30,257 nucleotides of DNA from JBJKSO01 sp046703825 (GTDB lineage Bacteria; Chloroflexota; Dormibacteria; Aeolococcales; Bog-877), in assembly GCA_046703825.1 (NCBI GenBank), contig JBJKSO010000099.1, positions 1 to 30,257 of the forward strand, read 5' to 3'. Made by a program: the position numbers and the translations under genes. This document shows positions 14,840 to 22,420 of this stretch, one piece after another. Under the pieces are notes generated by a model. It had not been told where the DNA came from. It searched no databases and saw nothing but the letters and a program-made list of their open reading frames with translations. Positions within the stretch are counted from its first letter, which is position 1, and each line of letters starts with the position of its first letter.

Positions 14840-15997
14840 ATGGCCGACCCGGGCTCGCCGGCGGCGACCGTGGGGGCGCCCGCGCCGCCGCCGGAGCCTT
14901 CCTTTGCTCCCGGACCCCATCGCTACCACTGGACCCGGCGACTGGCCTGGCTGGTAGCGCTCGCCGTGCTGGTCGCTACCGGTCTCGGCCTCGGTATCGG
15001 GTTGAAACTCGGAGGCGCGTTCAACCCACACCTGGGCCCCGTGCCCAGTGGGACCCGGGCCGCGGGCTCCCCGAGCAACGCCGCCCAGCTGGCGCAGCGC
15101 GCCGCAGCCGGGGTGGTCGATATCAACGTGACCATGCCCTACCAGCACGCGGCCGGCGAAGGCACCGGCATCGTGCTCTCCAAGAAGGGGGAGGTCCTAA
15201 CCAACAACCACGTGATCGAGGGCGAGGGAACGCTCTCGGTGTGGGACGTGGGTAACGGTCGTACCTACTCCGCGCGCGTGGTCGGCTACGACCGGAGCCA
15301 GGACATTGCGGTGCTCCACTTGGTCGGCGCCTCAGGTCTGGAGACCGTCCCCATCGGCAACTCCGCAGCCGTGCACCGCGGCCAGGGCGTGGTCGCGTTG
15401 GGCAATGCCGACGGCACCGGAGGGACCCCTCACTTTGCCGCCGGCACGGTCACCGCCACCAACCAGAGCATCACTGCCGCCGACCAGCTGACCGGCAGCT
15501 TCGAGCTCCTTAGGGGCATGATCCGCACCAACGCCCACGTGATCCCGGGCGACTCCGGGGGCGCGCTGATCGGCCATACCGGGAAGGTCGTGGGCATAGT
15601 GACCGCCGGAAGCCACCGTTACCACCAGCGGAGCGTGCAGGGGTACGCAATTCCCGCCAATCGGGCGCTGGCGCTGGCGCACCAGATCGAGAGCGGACGA
15701 TCGGCAGCTGGCATCCACCTGGGCGGCACCGCCTTCTTGGGCATCCTGGGCGGCACTTCGACCGGACCCACGCCGGGAGTGACCGTGGCCCAGGTGCTGC
15801 CGCACGGTCCGGCCCAGGCGGCCGGGCTCGTGCCCGGAGATGTGATCACCACCTTCGCGGGCAACCCGGTGCCCTCGGCGGGGTCGCTGACCAACCAGTT
15901 GCTGGGGCTCAGACCGGGATCGCGGGCGAAGCTGGGCTACACGACCTTGCTGGGCCGGAGCGGCACCGTGACCGTGACCAGCGGCCCTCCTCAATAG
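14840..15997 (+). CDS. HtrA/DegP-type serine protease (S1C) with PDZ domain, membrane anchored
   Basis: 385 aa. Cytoplasmic Pro/Ala-rich tail (1-34), one membrane helix (35-57), a linker, then a trypsin-like domain (about 80-275) and one PDZ domain (about 285-383). The catalytic triad is visible: His124 in TNNHVIEG, Asp155 in DRSQDIAVLHL and Ser239 in IPGDSGGALIG. The PDZ part has the FLGIL start and VLPHGPAQAAGLVPGDVITTFAGNPV (res. 307-332), the usual A-x-x-A-G-L-x-x-G-D. These enzymes act outside the membrane on misfolded proteins. GTG/ATG alternatives were considered; ATG 14840 gives the whole tail, but no ribosome site is visible. The stop lies in a hairpin shared with the convergent UroD gene. 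Confidence 0.93.
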   Translation: MADPGSPAATVGAPAPPPEPSFAPGPHRYHWTRRLAWLVALAVLVATGLGLGIGLKLGGAFNPHLGPVPSGTRAAGSPSNAAQLAQRAAAGVVDINVTMPYQHAAGEGTGIVLSKKGEVLTNNHVIEGEGTLSVWDVGNGRTYSARVVGYDRSQDIAVLHLVGASGLETVPIGNSAAVHRGQGVVALGNADGTGGTPHFAAGTVTATNQSITAADQLTGSFELLRGMIRTNAHVIPGDSGGALIGHTGKVVGIVTAGSHRYHQRSVQGYAIPANRALALAHQIESGRSAAGIHLGGTAFLGILGGTSTGPTPGVTVAQVLPHGPAQAAGLVPGDVITTFAGNPVPSAGSLTNQLLGLRPGSRAKLGYTTLLGRSGTVTVTSGPPQ

Positions 15998-16039
15998 GCG
16001 GGTAGTGGCAGCCGGTGCGCCCGGCTGGCGCTACCCGCC
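15997..16039. terminator. Symmetric hairpin between convergent genes, candidate bidirectional terminator
   Basis: GGCGGGTAG (15997-16005) pairs perfectly with CTACCCGCC (16031-16039). Inside, AGCCGG (16010-16015) pairs with CCGGCT (16021-16026). The protease stop TAG touches the left arm and the UroD-type gene's stop (CTA on the plus strand) starts the right arm. No T-run follows on either side, so termination by this hairpin is inferred from position. Confidence 0.6.
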
Positions 16040-16930
16040 CAGTTGGCGCAGCTGCTGCAGCGTGGCCTCGTCGACCGAGTCGGGCAGGGAGCACCCCGGG
16101 GCTAGAATCAACCGACTGCCCAGCTGGGCTATCAGCTCCTGGGTTCGCTGCTGATCCTGCGCGAGCGCTCGGGGGCTGCGCACCTCCCGGATCCCGCCCA
16201 TGACCAGGCGCCCGGGCAGACTGGCGGCGCCCTGGGCCAGACTGAGTTTGCTCTCGACCTCGCTCCACCCCACCACCTGCACCGGATACTTGAGGTAGCG
16301 CTCCACCCCGAAGTCCAGCGCCCCATGGACGTGGAGCAGCCTGAACTCGGCATCGCCGGCCCCGGCCAAGCCGGCCAGATCGTAAGGGATGCCCAGTTCG
16401 GCGTAGTCGTCCGGCGAGAGCAGGTCCTGGCCCCAGCAAGAGTAGTAGACGCCATCCGCGCCGGCTTCCAGGCAGAGCTGAGCGAGCCGGGAGGTGAACC
16501 CTGCCAGTGCGCGCAGCACCTGGTGGGCCGTGGAGCGCTCCACCTCCGCGATTTCGCGGATCGAGCCGGGCGTCGCCCAGAGCCCAACCAACCCCAGCGG
16601 CGAAAACAGAGTCACCAGAAGAACGTCGTCTTGATCAAGCTGCCGGCGGCACCGGGCCACCGCCGACAGGTACTCGGAGACCCGGCCCAGCCGTTCTGGC
16701 TCGCCGAGCCGGCGCAGGTGGGCGAGCTGGCCGAAGGAGTTTAGCGAGAAGTCCGAGAAGAGCAGCGGAATGTCCGGCATGAGCTTGGCCGCTGCCAGTT
16801 GGTGGCGCCGGTAGAAGCCGGCGGTGAGGCTGGCCAGCTCCCGGGGCTCATCGCAGCGGAAGTGCTTCCAGAGGAGGACCGGTGTGCCGGCGCCCGGCTC
16901 ACCTCGGACTGCCGAGCGCAGCCCGCTCAC
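16031..16930 (-). CDS. Uroporphyrinogen decarboxylase (URO-D)-family protein, not HemE
   Basis: 299 aa, URO-D/cobalamin-independent methyltransferase-like TIM barrel. Recognisable parts: LMPDIPLLFSDFSLNSFGQ, LVTLFSPLGLVGLW, AGADGVYYSCWGQDLLSPDDY (about 157-177), LLHVHGALDF, VGWSEVESKLSLAQG, GRLVMGGI and LILAPGCSLPDSV near the end. The N-terminal RQAGR signature of true HemE is absent, and no other heme gene is nearby. Zinc-dependent methyltransferase relatives (MtaA-type) use H-x-C plus a late Cys; here the first motif reads HVHG while the late GC-S-LP is kept, so the metal site may be altered or lost. Start GTG 16930, one base after the M55 peptidase stop: a two-gene operon. Substrate unknown. 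Confidence 0.82.
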   Translation of the reverse strand: MSGLRSAVRGEPGAGTPVLLWKHFRCDEPRELASLTAGFYRRHQLAAAKLMPDIPLLFSDFSLNSFGQLAHLRRLGEPERLGRVSEYLSAVARCRRQLDQDDVLLVTLFSPLGLVGLWATPGSIREIAEVERSTAHQVLRALAGFTSRLAQLCLEAGADGVYYSCWGQDLLSPDDYAELGIPYDLAGLAGAGDAEFRLLHVHGALDFGVERYLKYPVQVVGWSEVESKLSLAQGAASLPGRLVMGGIREVRSPRALAQDQQRTQELIAQLGSRLILAPGCSLPDSVDEATLQQLRQLGG

Positions 16931-16931
16931 C

Positions 16932-17762
16932 TCAGGCGGTGCCAGCCAGGACCGCCAGCAGGCGGATGATCTCGCAGGCCTCGCGGACGTTCTGGGCCGC
17001 GTAGCCGAGTGTCACCGGCCCCAACCGCTGAACCCCCGGGACCAGCAGCCCCGGCTCCGCCATCACCTCCCGGTGGAAGTCGACCTCAAGGCCCACCGGC
17101 CCAGCGAGGCTCAGAGTCCGCACCTCGGCCCGGTGGCGTAGCGCCTCTGGGACCGCGGTGCGCAACCGCAGGGCGACCTCTTGCGGATGCAGCGAGACCG
17201 CGGCGTTGGCCCCGATCGCCTGCTTGACCGCGACCGTCGCCACGCCCGGGTTGATCTCCTGAGCCTCGCGCGCCACGGTGTCGTCACCCGACACCAGGAC
17301 GACGGGGACGCCGAGCTCCGACGCCAAGGCGGAGTTAAGACCGATCTCACCCAGGGGCCGTCCCTGGCAGCGCACTCCGGCGATGTGCGCGCCAGAGATG
17401 GTATGGCTCAGCACCGAAGTCTCGGTGCCGACCCGGCCGTGGTAGCCGATGAATATGGCCGCCGCCGCTCCCTCGATCCCGGTGACCATCCCCAGCGGGC
17501 GGGGCCGGCCTCGGATCAGCTGCGCTCGGGGGTCCAGGAGGTCTGGGAGCAGGTTGGTGAAGGGGCCGTGGGCGTCCGCCACCAGCACCTCAGCCGCCTC
17601 ATCGAAGTCGAAGACACCCCGGATGGCAGCGTTGGCCTCCTCAGTCATCAGCCGCTGCGACTGGGGATAGGCTGGACTGCCGGGGCTCACATCCTGGGGC
17701 ACAGCGACCCCGGCGATACCCTCCATGTCCACCGAGATCAGGATTCGCACCGCCCCTATCAT
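16932..17762 (-). CDS. M55-family D-aminopeptidase (DppA-like)
   Basis: 276 aa, close to B. subtilis DppA (274 aa), a zinc D-aminopeptidase hydrolysing D-Ala-D-Ala and D-Ala-Gly peptides. Metal ligands can be traced: Asp12 and Glu14 in LISVDMEGIAGV, His65 in DAHG, His108 in FIGYHGRVG, and Glu139 in PLGEIGLN. His120 in LSHT corresponds to the catalytic His. GVPVVLVSGDD is the conserved second-domain strand. Start ATG 17762 is chosen at the first strand of the fold; longer in-frame versions would be Pro/Arg-rich and would overlap the divergent gene's leader. No signal peptide, so cytoplasmic. It precedes and is coupled to the URO-D-type gene. Together with the oxidases further right it suggests interest in D-amino-acid-containing compounds, but no direct link is shown. 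Confidence 0.93.
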   Translation of the reverse strand: MIGAVRILISVDMEGIAGVAVPQDVSPGSPAYPQSQRLMTEEANAAIRGVFDFDEAAEVLVADAHGPFTNLLPDLLDPRAQLIRGRPRPLGMVTGIEGAAAAIFIGYHGRVGTETSVLSHTISGAHIAGVRCQGRPLGEIGLNSALASELGVPVVLVSGDDTVAREAQEINPGVATVAVKQAIGANAAVSLHPQEVALRLRTAVPEALRHRAEVRTLSLAGPVGLEVDFHREVMAEPGLLVPGVQRLGPVTLGYAAQNVREACEIIRLLAVLAGTA

Positions 17763-17857
17763 GGCGCCATGGACCGGTCCTGGGTGCGGCCGGGGGCGCG
17801 GCGGCGGCAGCGGGGCCGATCCTTCAAGGTCAGAGCGGAGCGGTCGGCGCCCGCCGA

Positions 17858-18925
17858 GTGCCGGGACGCGGCCCCCTGAGCTCCCAAGCCGCCGAGACCC
17901 ACCCCGGGGCGGAACCACCTGCCCATTTCAACGAGCCGGTCCGGGGTGGGCCGGCCGATCCATTAGCCCTCCGTCTGTCCGGCCGAGAGCAACTGATGTC
18001 GCTCAGGGACGGGAGGCTGCGCCTCCCGGCCAGCGCCCGGCTCACTGGGCGCCGCCTGCAGGAAGTCGGGGAGCGGGAGGTGACCTTCTGCCTCCCCCTC
18101 TCCCACTGGCTGCTCGGCCCCAGTGGCCGGCTGCACCCGGGCGCGCTGATCTTCCTGGGTGACTCGGCCCTCACCGGCGCGGTGCTCACGGGGCTGGCAT
18201 CCGGAATCCTCTTCGCCACCGCCGAGCTGTCGATGACATTTCTCGGTGCGATGCCGTCCGCAGGCGGTGAACTCACCGCCCGGGCTGAGCTCCTGCACCT
18301 GGAGGAGCGGCATGCGCTGGCGGTGGCCGACGTGCGCGGACCTGGGGGAGAACGGCTTGCCTTCGGCACCGCCCGGACCTTCCTACGACCGCCGATCGAT
18401 GTGAGCTCCTTCCCAGCGCTGCCTCCGCCAACGCCAGAGCCCGAGCAGGAAGGCGCCGATCCGTGGCAGCGGGCGGCGACGGGCTCATTCGACCCGGTCG
18501 CGGCTCGGGACTCCCACGGTCGCGCGGTCCTGGAGCAAACGCTCTCCGGAGACCGGCTCCGGCCCCCGGTGGACCGACTATTCGGCGTCCAGTTGACTGG
18601 GGTGGGCGAGGGCGACGTCGCCTTTCAGATGCTGGCGTCGCCCTGGCTCGGCAACGAGCTGGGCATGGTTTCCGGTGGATCCATCGGGCTTCTCGCCCTG
18701 TCCGCCACCTCGGCCGCCGGGCAGACCGTGGCCCGGCCGGGCTCACCCTACCGGGCACTCGATCTAAAGCTCAACTTTTTGGAGCCGGTGCCCACCGATG
18801 GCGAGCCGATCGTGGCCCGCGGTCGGGCTGTCCACGAGGGGAAGCTGCTGGTAGCCCAGACCGAGGTACGCCATGGAGGCGAGTTGGTTGCGGTCGCCAC
18901 CGGATCAACCGTGCTGGGAGCCTAA
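17858..18925 (+). CDS. Double-hotdog thioesterase (PaaI/acyl-CoA thioesterase family)
   Basis: 355 aa with two hotdog domains in tandem: domain 1 about res. 45-180 (VTFCLPLSHWLLGPSGRLHPGALIFLGDSAL..) and domain 2 about 220-354 (VAFQMLASPWLGNELGMVSGGSIGLLALSAT..). The two halves align with each other over their whole length. Domain 1 keeps H-P-G-A and an acidic D in the helix, like PaaI (H-G-G..D); domain 2 has S-G-G and no Asp there, so it may be structural. Substrate is an acyl-CoA, chain type unknown. Start GTG 17858 has a weak ribosome site; ATG 17996 is an alternative but would trim the first domain's leading strand. Divergent from the M55 gene, 95 bp apart. Confidence 0.82.
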   Translation: MPGRGPLSSQAAETHPGAEPPAHFNEPVRGGPADPLALRLSGREQLMSLRDGRLRLPASARLTGRRLQEVGEREVTFCLPLSHWLLGPSGRLHPGALIFLGDSALTGAVLTGLASGILFATAELSMTFLGAMPSAGGELTARAELLHLEERHALAVADVRGPGGERLAFGTARTFLRPPIDVSSFPALPPPTPEPEQEGADPWQRAATGSFDPVAARDSHGRAVLEQTLSGDRLRPPVDRLFGVQLTGVGEGDVAFQMLASPWLGNELGMVSGGSIGLLALSATSAAGQTVARPGSPYRALDLKLNFLEPVPTDGEPIVARGRAVHEGKLLVAQTEVRHGGELVAVATGSTVLGA

Positions 18926-19469
18926 GCCGGCCACGGGCGGCGGCGGCCGGGGCGCGAGCAAGAGTCGCGGCCTCAGCCGCCAGCACTGGGAGCTTGTCGG
19001 CGCGGCGGCTGCCCCGACCAAGAGGGCTGCCCCCGAGACACCACGAAGCGGCGACGAGGATCCAGATTGCTGGGAGGTGAGAAAGATCCGCTCCCAAAGG
19101 CCGCCGGCGAACCTAGGAACCCGGAATCGCCGCCAAGAACTCGATGGCGATTGACCCCGAAGACACCAAAGCCGATCACACGGCACGGGTAGCAATTCCG
19201 CGCATAAAGGCACGTAACTCGCCATAGCTCATGCCTTCCGGCTCCGCTGACGCGCATCCCGGTACGAGCACCATGTCCAGAACGTCGATGTCAACCTGAC
19301 GTAGCACTCGGCACCCGTCGGCACTGCTGCGGCGATGGCCTGAACGGGGGCTTGCTTTAGTCAGGTGCGCGTCGAAATGGATGACATTCGGGTCGGTGTC
19401 GATGCCCCGCACCGCCGGACCCCTGACAACCTCGAGTTGAGAAACCGCCCTTCGCTGCTGCGCCCGTGT
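18926..19469. other. 544-bp convergent intergenic region, mostly without recognisable content
   Basis: Between the ends of the thioesterase and amidohydrolase genes. Composition drops below that of the flanking genes from about 19050 to 19380. The only open frame worth noting is on the minus strand, 19176-19412 (78 codons, ends EGMSYGELRAFMRGIATRAV). It lacks a ribosome site and a recognisable family and may be a gene remnant. No terminator hairpin with a T-run, no tRNA and no repeat longer than 7 bp was found. Confidence 0.45.
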
Positions 19470-20954
19470 CTAGGAGTCGCGCCTATAGACCAGCTGACCA
19501 CGCACCACTGTGGCCGTGATGTCGTCGCCGTCGACCACGGTGAGGTCGCAGAGCATCCCGTTCCGGAGACGCCCGCACTCCCGCTCCAGCCCGCAGGCGT
19601 AGGCGACGCCTGCGCTGTAGGCGGCGATCGCCTGCTCGCGGGTCAACGCCAGCTCCGGATACCAGTCCGCGCGCGCTCGAAACGACGTCGAGGCCTCTAT
19701 GCCGAGCAGCGGATCGGGCGCCGCCACCGGTGCGTCAGAGCCGAAAGCCAGCGGCACCTCGGCGTCCAGGAGTCGCCTCCAGGAGTACGCGTTCCGGACC
19801 CGCTCGCCCCACTCCCGGTCGGCTAGCTCCCGGTCCATGGGTGCGTGCAGCGGCTGCATCGACGCGATCGCGCCGGCCGCTCGGAACCCGGCAACGTCGG
19901 CTGGGTCCACGCATTGGGCGTGTTCGATGCGCGGACGCCACATCGGGAAGGCCCGGGCATGGTTGCCGAGCGCTCGCAGGGCCCGGCGCACCGCCCCATC
20001 GCCGATGGCATGCAGGCAGAGGTTCAGTTCGGATCCGATGCAGATTTGCATCATCTCCTCCAGCTCTGCGTCCGAGGTGGTGGCCACCCCCGCCCCGTCG
20101 AGCATCTCAGCCGTGTGGCTGTTGAGGGAGCCGTCCATGAAGGCCTTGACTCCCCAGATACGCAGCCGCCAATCCCCGAAACCGCTGCGCAAGCCCAGCT
20201 GGCGAGCCAGCTCCAGGTTCGCCACGGGCAGATTAACCACCGCCCGGATCGAAAGTTCCCCCGCCTCGCGCAGCTGCTGCAAAGCGAACAGCGTCTCCGG
20301 AGGATCCATGGTGTGCACCTGGGTGACTCCGCGGGCGGCGAGGTCGGCCAGCACCCGCGCCAGCCGGTCCCGGTATTGGGCGGGTGGCGGGGTCGGCACC
20401 ACCCCGTGCAACAGGCGGAAACCCTCGCGGACCACTCCGCTCGGTCGCCCGTCGCGCTCTCGCTCGACCACCGCGCCGCTGAGCTCCTGCCGGTGCTGCG
20501 TAATGCCCGCCGTCTCAAGCGCCGTCGTGCTCAGCCACACCGAGTGGACATCTTGGCTGTCCAGCCCCACGGGCAGACCGCCACCCGCCTCGTCGAGCTC
20601 CTGTCTGGTCGGCGGCCCCTCGTCCACCCACTCGTTGGAGTTCCAGCCGGCACCGACAATCCATCCACCGGGGCGAGCGCTCGCGGCGGCGGCACGCACC
20701 AGCTCTAGGACCTCGCGCTTGGAGTGGGTCGAGCGCAGGTCCAGGCTGTCCTGGAGCCGTACCAAACCGTCGAGATGGATGTGGGCGTCACCGAGCCCCG
20801 GCAATGCTTCTCCGCGCAGCTCATGGACCTGGGCGCCCGGCTCCAACCGCGCCCGGGCGACTGGTCCGACCCCGAGGATGCGTCCCCCTCGGTCGCAGAG
20901 AACCTCAGGGGCGCAACCGGCGAAGAGGGTCTGGGCGGGCGCGACTCCTCTCAC
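19470..20954 (-). CDS. Amidohydrolase family 3 protein (YtcJ-like)
   Basis: 494 aa, amidohydrolase superfamily metal-dependent TIM barrel. PGLGDAHIHLDGL (about 52-64) is the N-terminal metal-binding H-x-H strand. VGAGWNSNEWVDEGPPTRQELDEA is the typical YtcJ-type segment. IWGVKAFMDGSLNSHTAEM (about 266-284) holds the position used for a bridging Lys. HAIGDGAVRRAL and RIEHAQ supply further metal-ligand and substrate His residues, and AFGSDAPVAAPDPL has the late Asp. C-terminus GMLCDLTVVDGD is the closing beta sandwich. Family members cleave C-N bonds in amides and formamides; substrate unpredictable. Start GTG 20954. Read towards the thioesterase and away from the acyl-CoA dehydrogenase. Confidence 0.92.
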   Translation of the reverse strand: MRGVAPAQTLFAGCAPEVLCDRGGRILGVGPVARARLEPGAQVHELRGEALPGLGDAHIHLDGLVRLQDSLDLRSTHSKREVLELVRAAAASARPGGWIVGAGWNSNEWVDEGPPTRQELDEAGGGLPVGLDSQDVHSVWLSTTALETAGITQHRQELSGAVVERERDGRPSGVVREGFRLLHGVVPTPPPAQYRDRLARVLADLAARGVTQVHTMDPPETLFALQQLREAGELSIRAVVNLPVANLELARQLGLRSGFGDWRLRIWGVKAFMDGSLNSHTAEMLDGAGVATTSDAELEEMMQICIGSELNLCLHAIGDGAVRRALRALGNHARAFPMWRPRIEHAQCVDPADVAGFRAAGAIASMQPLHAPMDRELADREWGERVRNAYSWRRLLDAEVPLAFGSDAPVAAPDPLLGIEASTSFRARADWYPELALTREQAIAAYSAGVAYACGLERECGRLRNGMLCDLTVVDGDDITATVVRGQLVYRRDS

Positions 20955-21171
20955 GTGGGGGCGGCCGGGTGAGCCGGGGCGCGAACCTCCACGAAGGCAA
21001 GCATCCGAGAAACGCGTTCACCGGCGCAATCCGTGACGTCAGCTAGGACCGGCTGCTCCCGGCAGACCGGCGCCGGGGTCATCCCGCCCGCATGCCGACG
21101 CTGCCGGGTTGCGAGCGCGGGCGTCGACCCGAACCACCCGGCGCCATCTGAGGAGTCCAAGTCGAGCCGCC

Positions 21172-21185
21172 TATACTCGATCGAG
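21172..21185 (+). promoter_or_regulatory. Possible -10 element with overlapping palindrome upstream of acyl-CoA dehydrogenase
   Basis: TATACT at 21172-21177 is a good -10 match, about 70 bp before the TTG start. CTCGATCGAG, a 10-bp palindrome, overlaps it at 21176-21185. No clear -35 is present at 16-18 bp. The 293-bp divergent region 20955-21247 otherwise shows no gene. Confidence 0.25.
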
Positions 21186-21247
21186 ATGAGGGGACGATCG
21201 GTCCAAGGTGCCGGGGAGTCCCGCTGGAACCGCTGCGCGGGTACTGC

Positions 21248-22402
21248 TTGAGCGACCCCGCACTGCTTGATCAGCTGCGGCAGGGCGTCCGAGCTCTGTG
21301 CCGGGAGTTCCCGGGGGCCTACTGGCGAGAGGTCGAGGCGAGCGGTTACCCAGAACGCTTCGTCCAGGCGCTTACCGAAGCCGGCTATCTGGCAGCCCTG
21401 ATTCCGGCCGAGTACGGCGGCTCCGGCAGCAGCCTGCTCGAGGCCGGCGTGATCCTGGAGGAGATCCATCGCTCGGGCGGCAACGCCGCCGCCTGCCACG
21501 GGCAGATGTACACGATGGACATACTCCTTCGCCACGGCAGCCTGGAGCAGAAGCAGCGCTATCTGCCTGAGATTGCTTCGGGGGCCTTGCGTTTACAGTC
21601 CTTCGCGGTCACAGAGCCCTCGGCCGGCACCGACACCGCCCGGATCGCCACCACCGCCGTACGCGAGGGCTCCGAGTACGTTGTCCGGGGCCAGAAGATC
21701 TGGACATCCCGGGTGCAGCACTCCGATCTGATGATCCTGCTGGCCCGCACCACGCCCGCCGACCGGGTGGCGAAGCGGACCGACGGACTGTCGGTCTTCT
21801 TGGTGGACCTGCGCCACGCCATCGGCAACCGCATGACCGTCCGCCGGCTCCAGACCATGGTCAACCACGAGACCAACGAGGTCTTCTTCGACGGGTTGCG
21901 TCTGCCGGCCGACGCGCTGATCGGTTCGGAGGGCGAGGGCTTTCGCTACGTCCTCGGGGGGATGAACGCGGAGCGGATCCTGATCGCCAGCGAGTGCATC
22001 GGCGACGGCTACTGGTTCATCGACCGTGGGAGCGGCTACGCCCGGGAACGAGAGGTCTTCGGCAGACCGATCGGGGCCAACCAGGGGATCGCCTTCCCCT
22101 TGGCCAGGGCCTACGCCAACGTGCGGGCGGCCGACCTCATGCGAGTCGAGGCGGCCCACCGCTACGACCAGGGGCTGTCCTGCGGTGCCGAAGCGAACAT
22201 GGCCAAGCTGCTGGCTTCAGAGGCCTCCTGGGAGGCCGCCAATGCCACCCTGCAGACGTTCGGTGGCTTTGGCTTCTCGGTCGAGTACGACGTCGAGCGC
22301 AAGTTCCGGGAGACACGCCTCTACCAGGTGGCTCCAGTCTCCACCAACCTGATCCTCGCCTACGTCGCCCAGAAGGTGCTCGGGCTTCCACGCTCCTACT
22401 AG
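21248..22402 (+). CDS. Acyl-CoA dehydrogenase-family flavoprotein
   Basis: 384 aa. FAD-dependent alpha,beta-dehydrogenation of an acyl-CoA. N-terminal helical domain (1-115) with GYLAALIPAEYGGSGSSL; middle beta domain with LQSFAVTEPSAGTDTARI (116-133), the FAD/substrate loop, and GQKIWTSRVQHSDLMILLAR; C-terminal four-helix domain with REVFGRPIGANQGIAFPLA and TLQTFGGFGFSVEYDVERKFRETRLYQVAPVST. At the usual catalytic position (YEGTSEI in medium- and short-chain enzymes) it has YQVAPVST, so the base is not there. Glu242 in MNAERILIA aligns with the alternative base of isovaleryl-CoA dehydrogenase (inference by eye). Start TTG 21248 has a weak ribosome site. Substrate unknown; convergent with the oxidase operon. 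Confidence 0.93.
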   Translation: MSDPALLDQLRQGVRALCREFPGAYWREVEASGYPERFVQALTEAGYLAALIPAEYGGSGSSLLEAGVILEEIHRSGGNAAACHGQMYTMDILLRHGSLEQKQRYLPEIASGALRLQSFAVTEPSAGTDTARIATTAVREGSEYVVRGQKIWTSRVQHSDLMILLARTTPADRVAKRTDGLSVFLVDLRHAIGNRMTVRRLQTMVNHETNEVFFDGLRLPADALIGSEGEGFRYVLGGMNAERILIASECIGDGYWFIDRGSGYAREREVFGRPIGANQGIAFPLARAYANVRAADLMRVEAAHRYDQGLSCGAEANMAKLLASEASWEAANATLQTFGGFGFSVEYDVERKFRETRLYQVAPVSTNLILAYVAQKVLGLPRSY

Positions 22403-22420
22403 GGTGAGCCCGCCCCGAGC

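Noticed and set aside
16031..16930. Assignment as HemE
   Set aside because: Lacks the N-terminal RQAGR signature and heme gene context.
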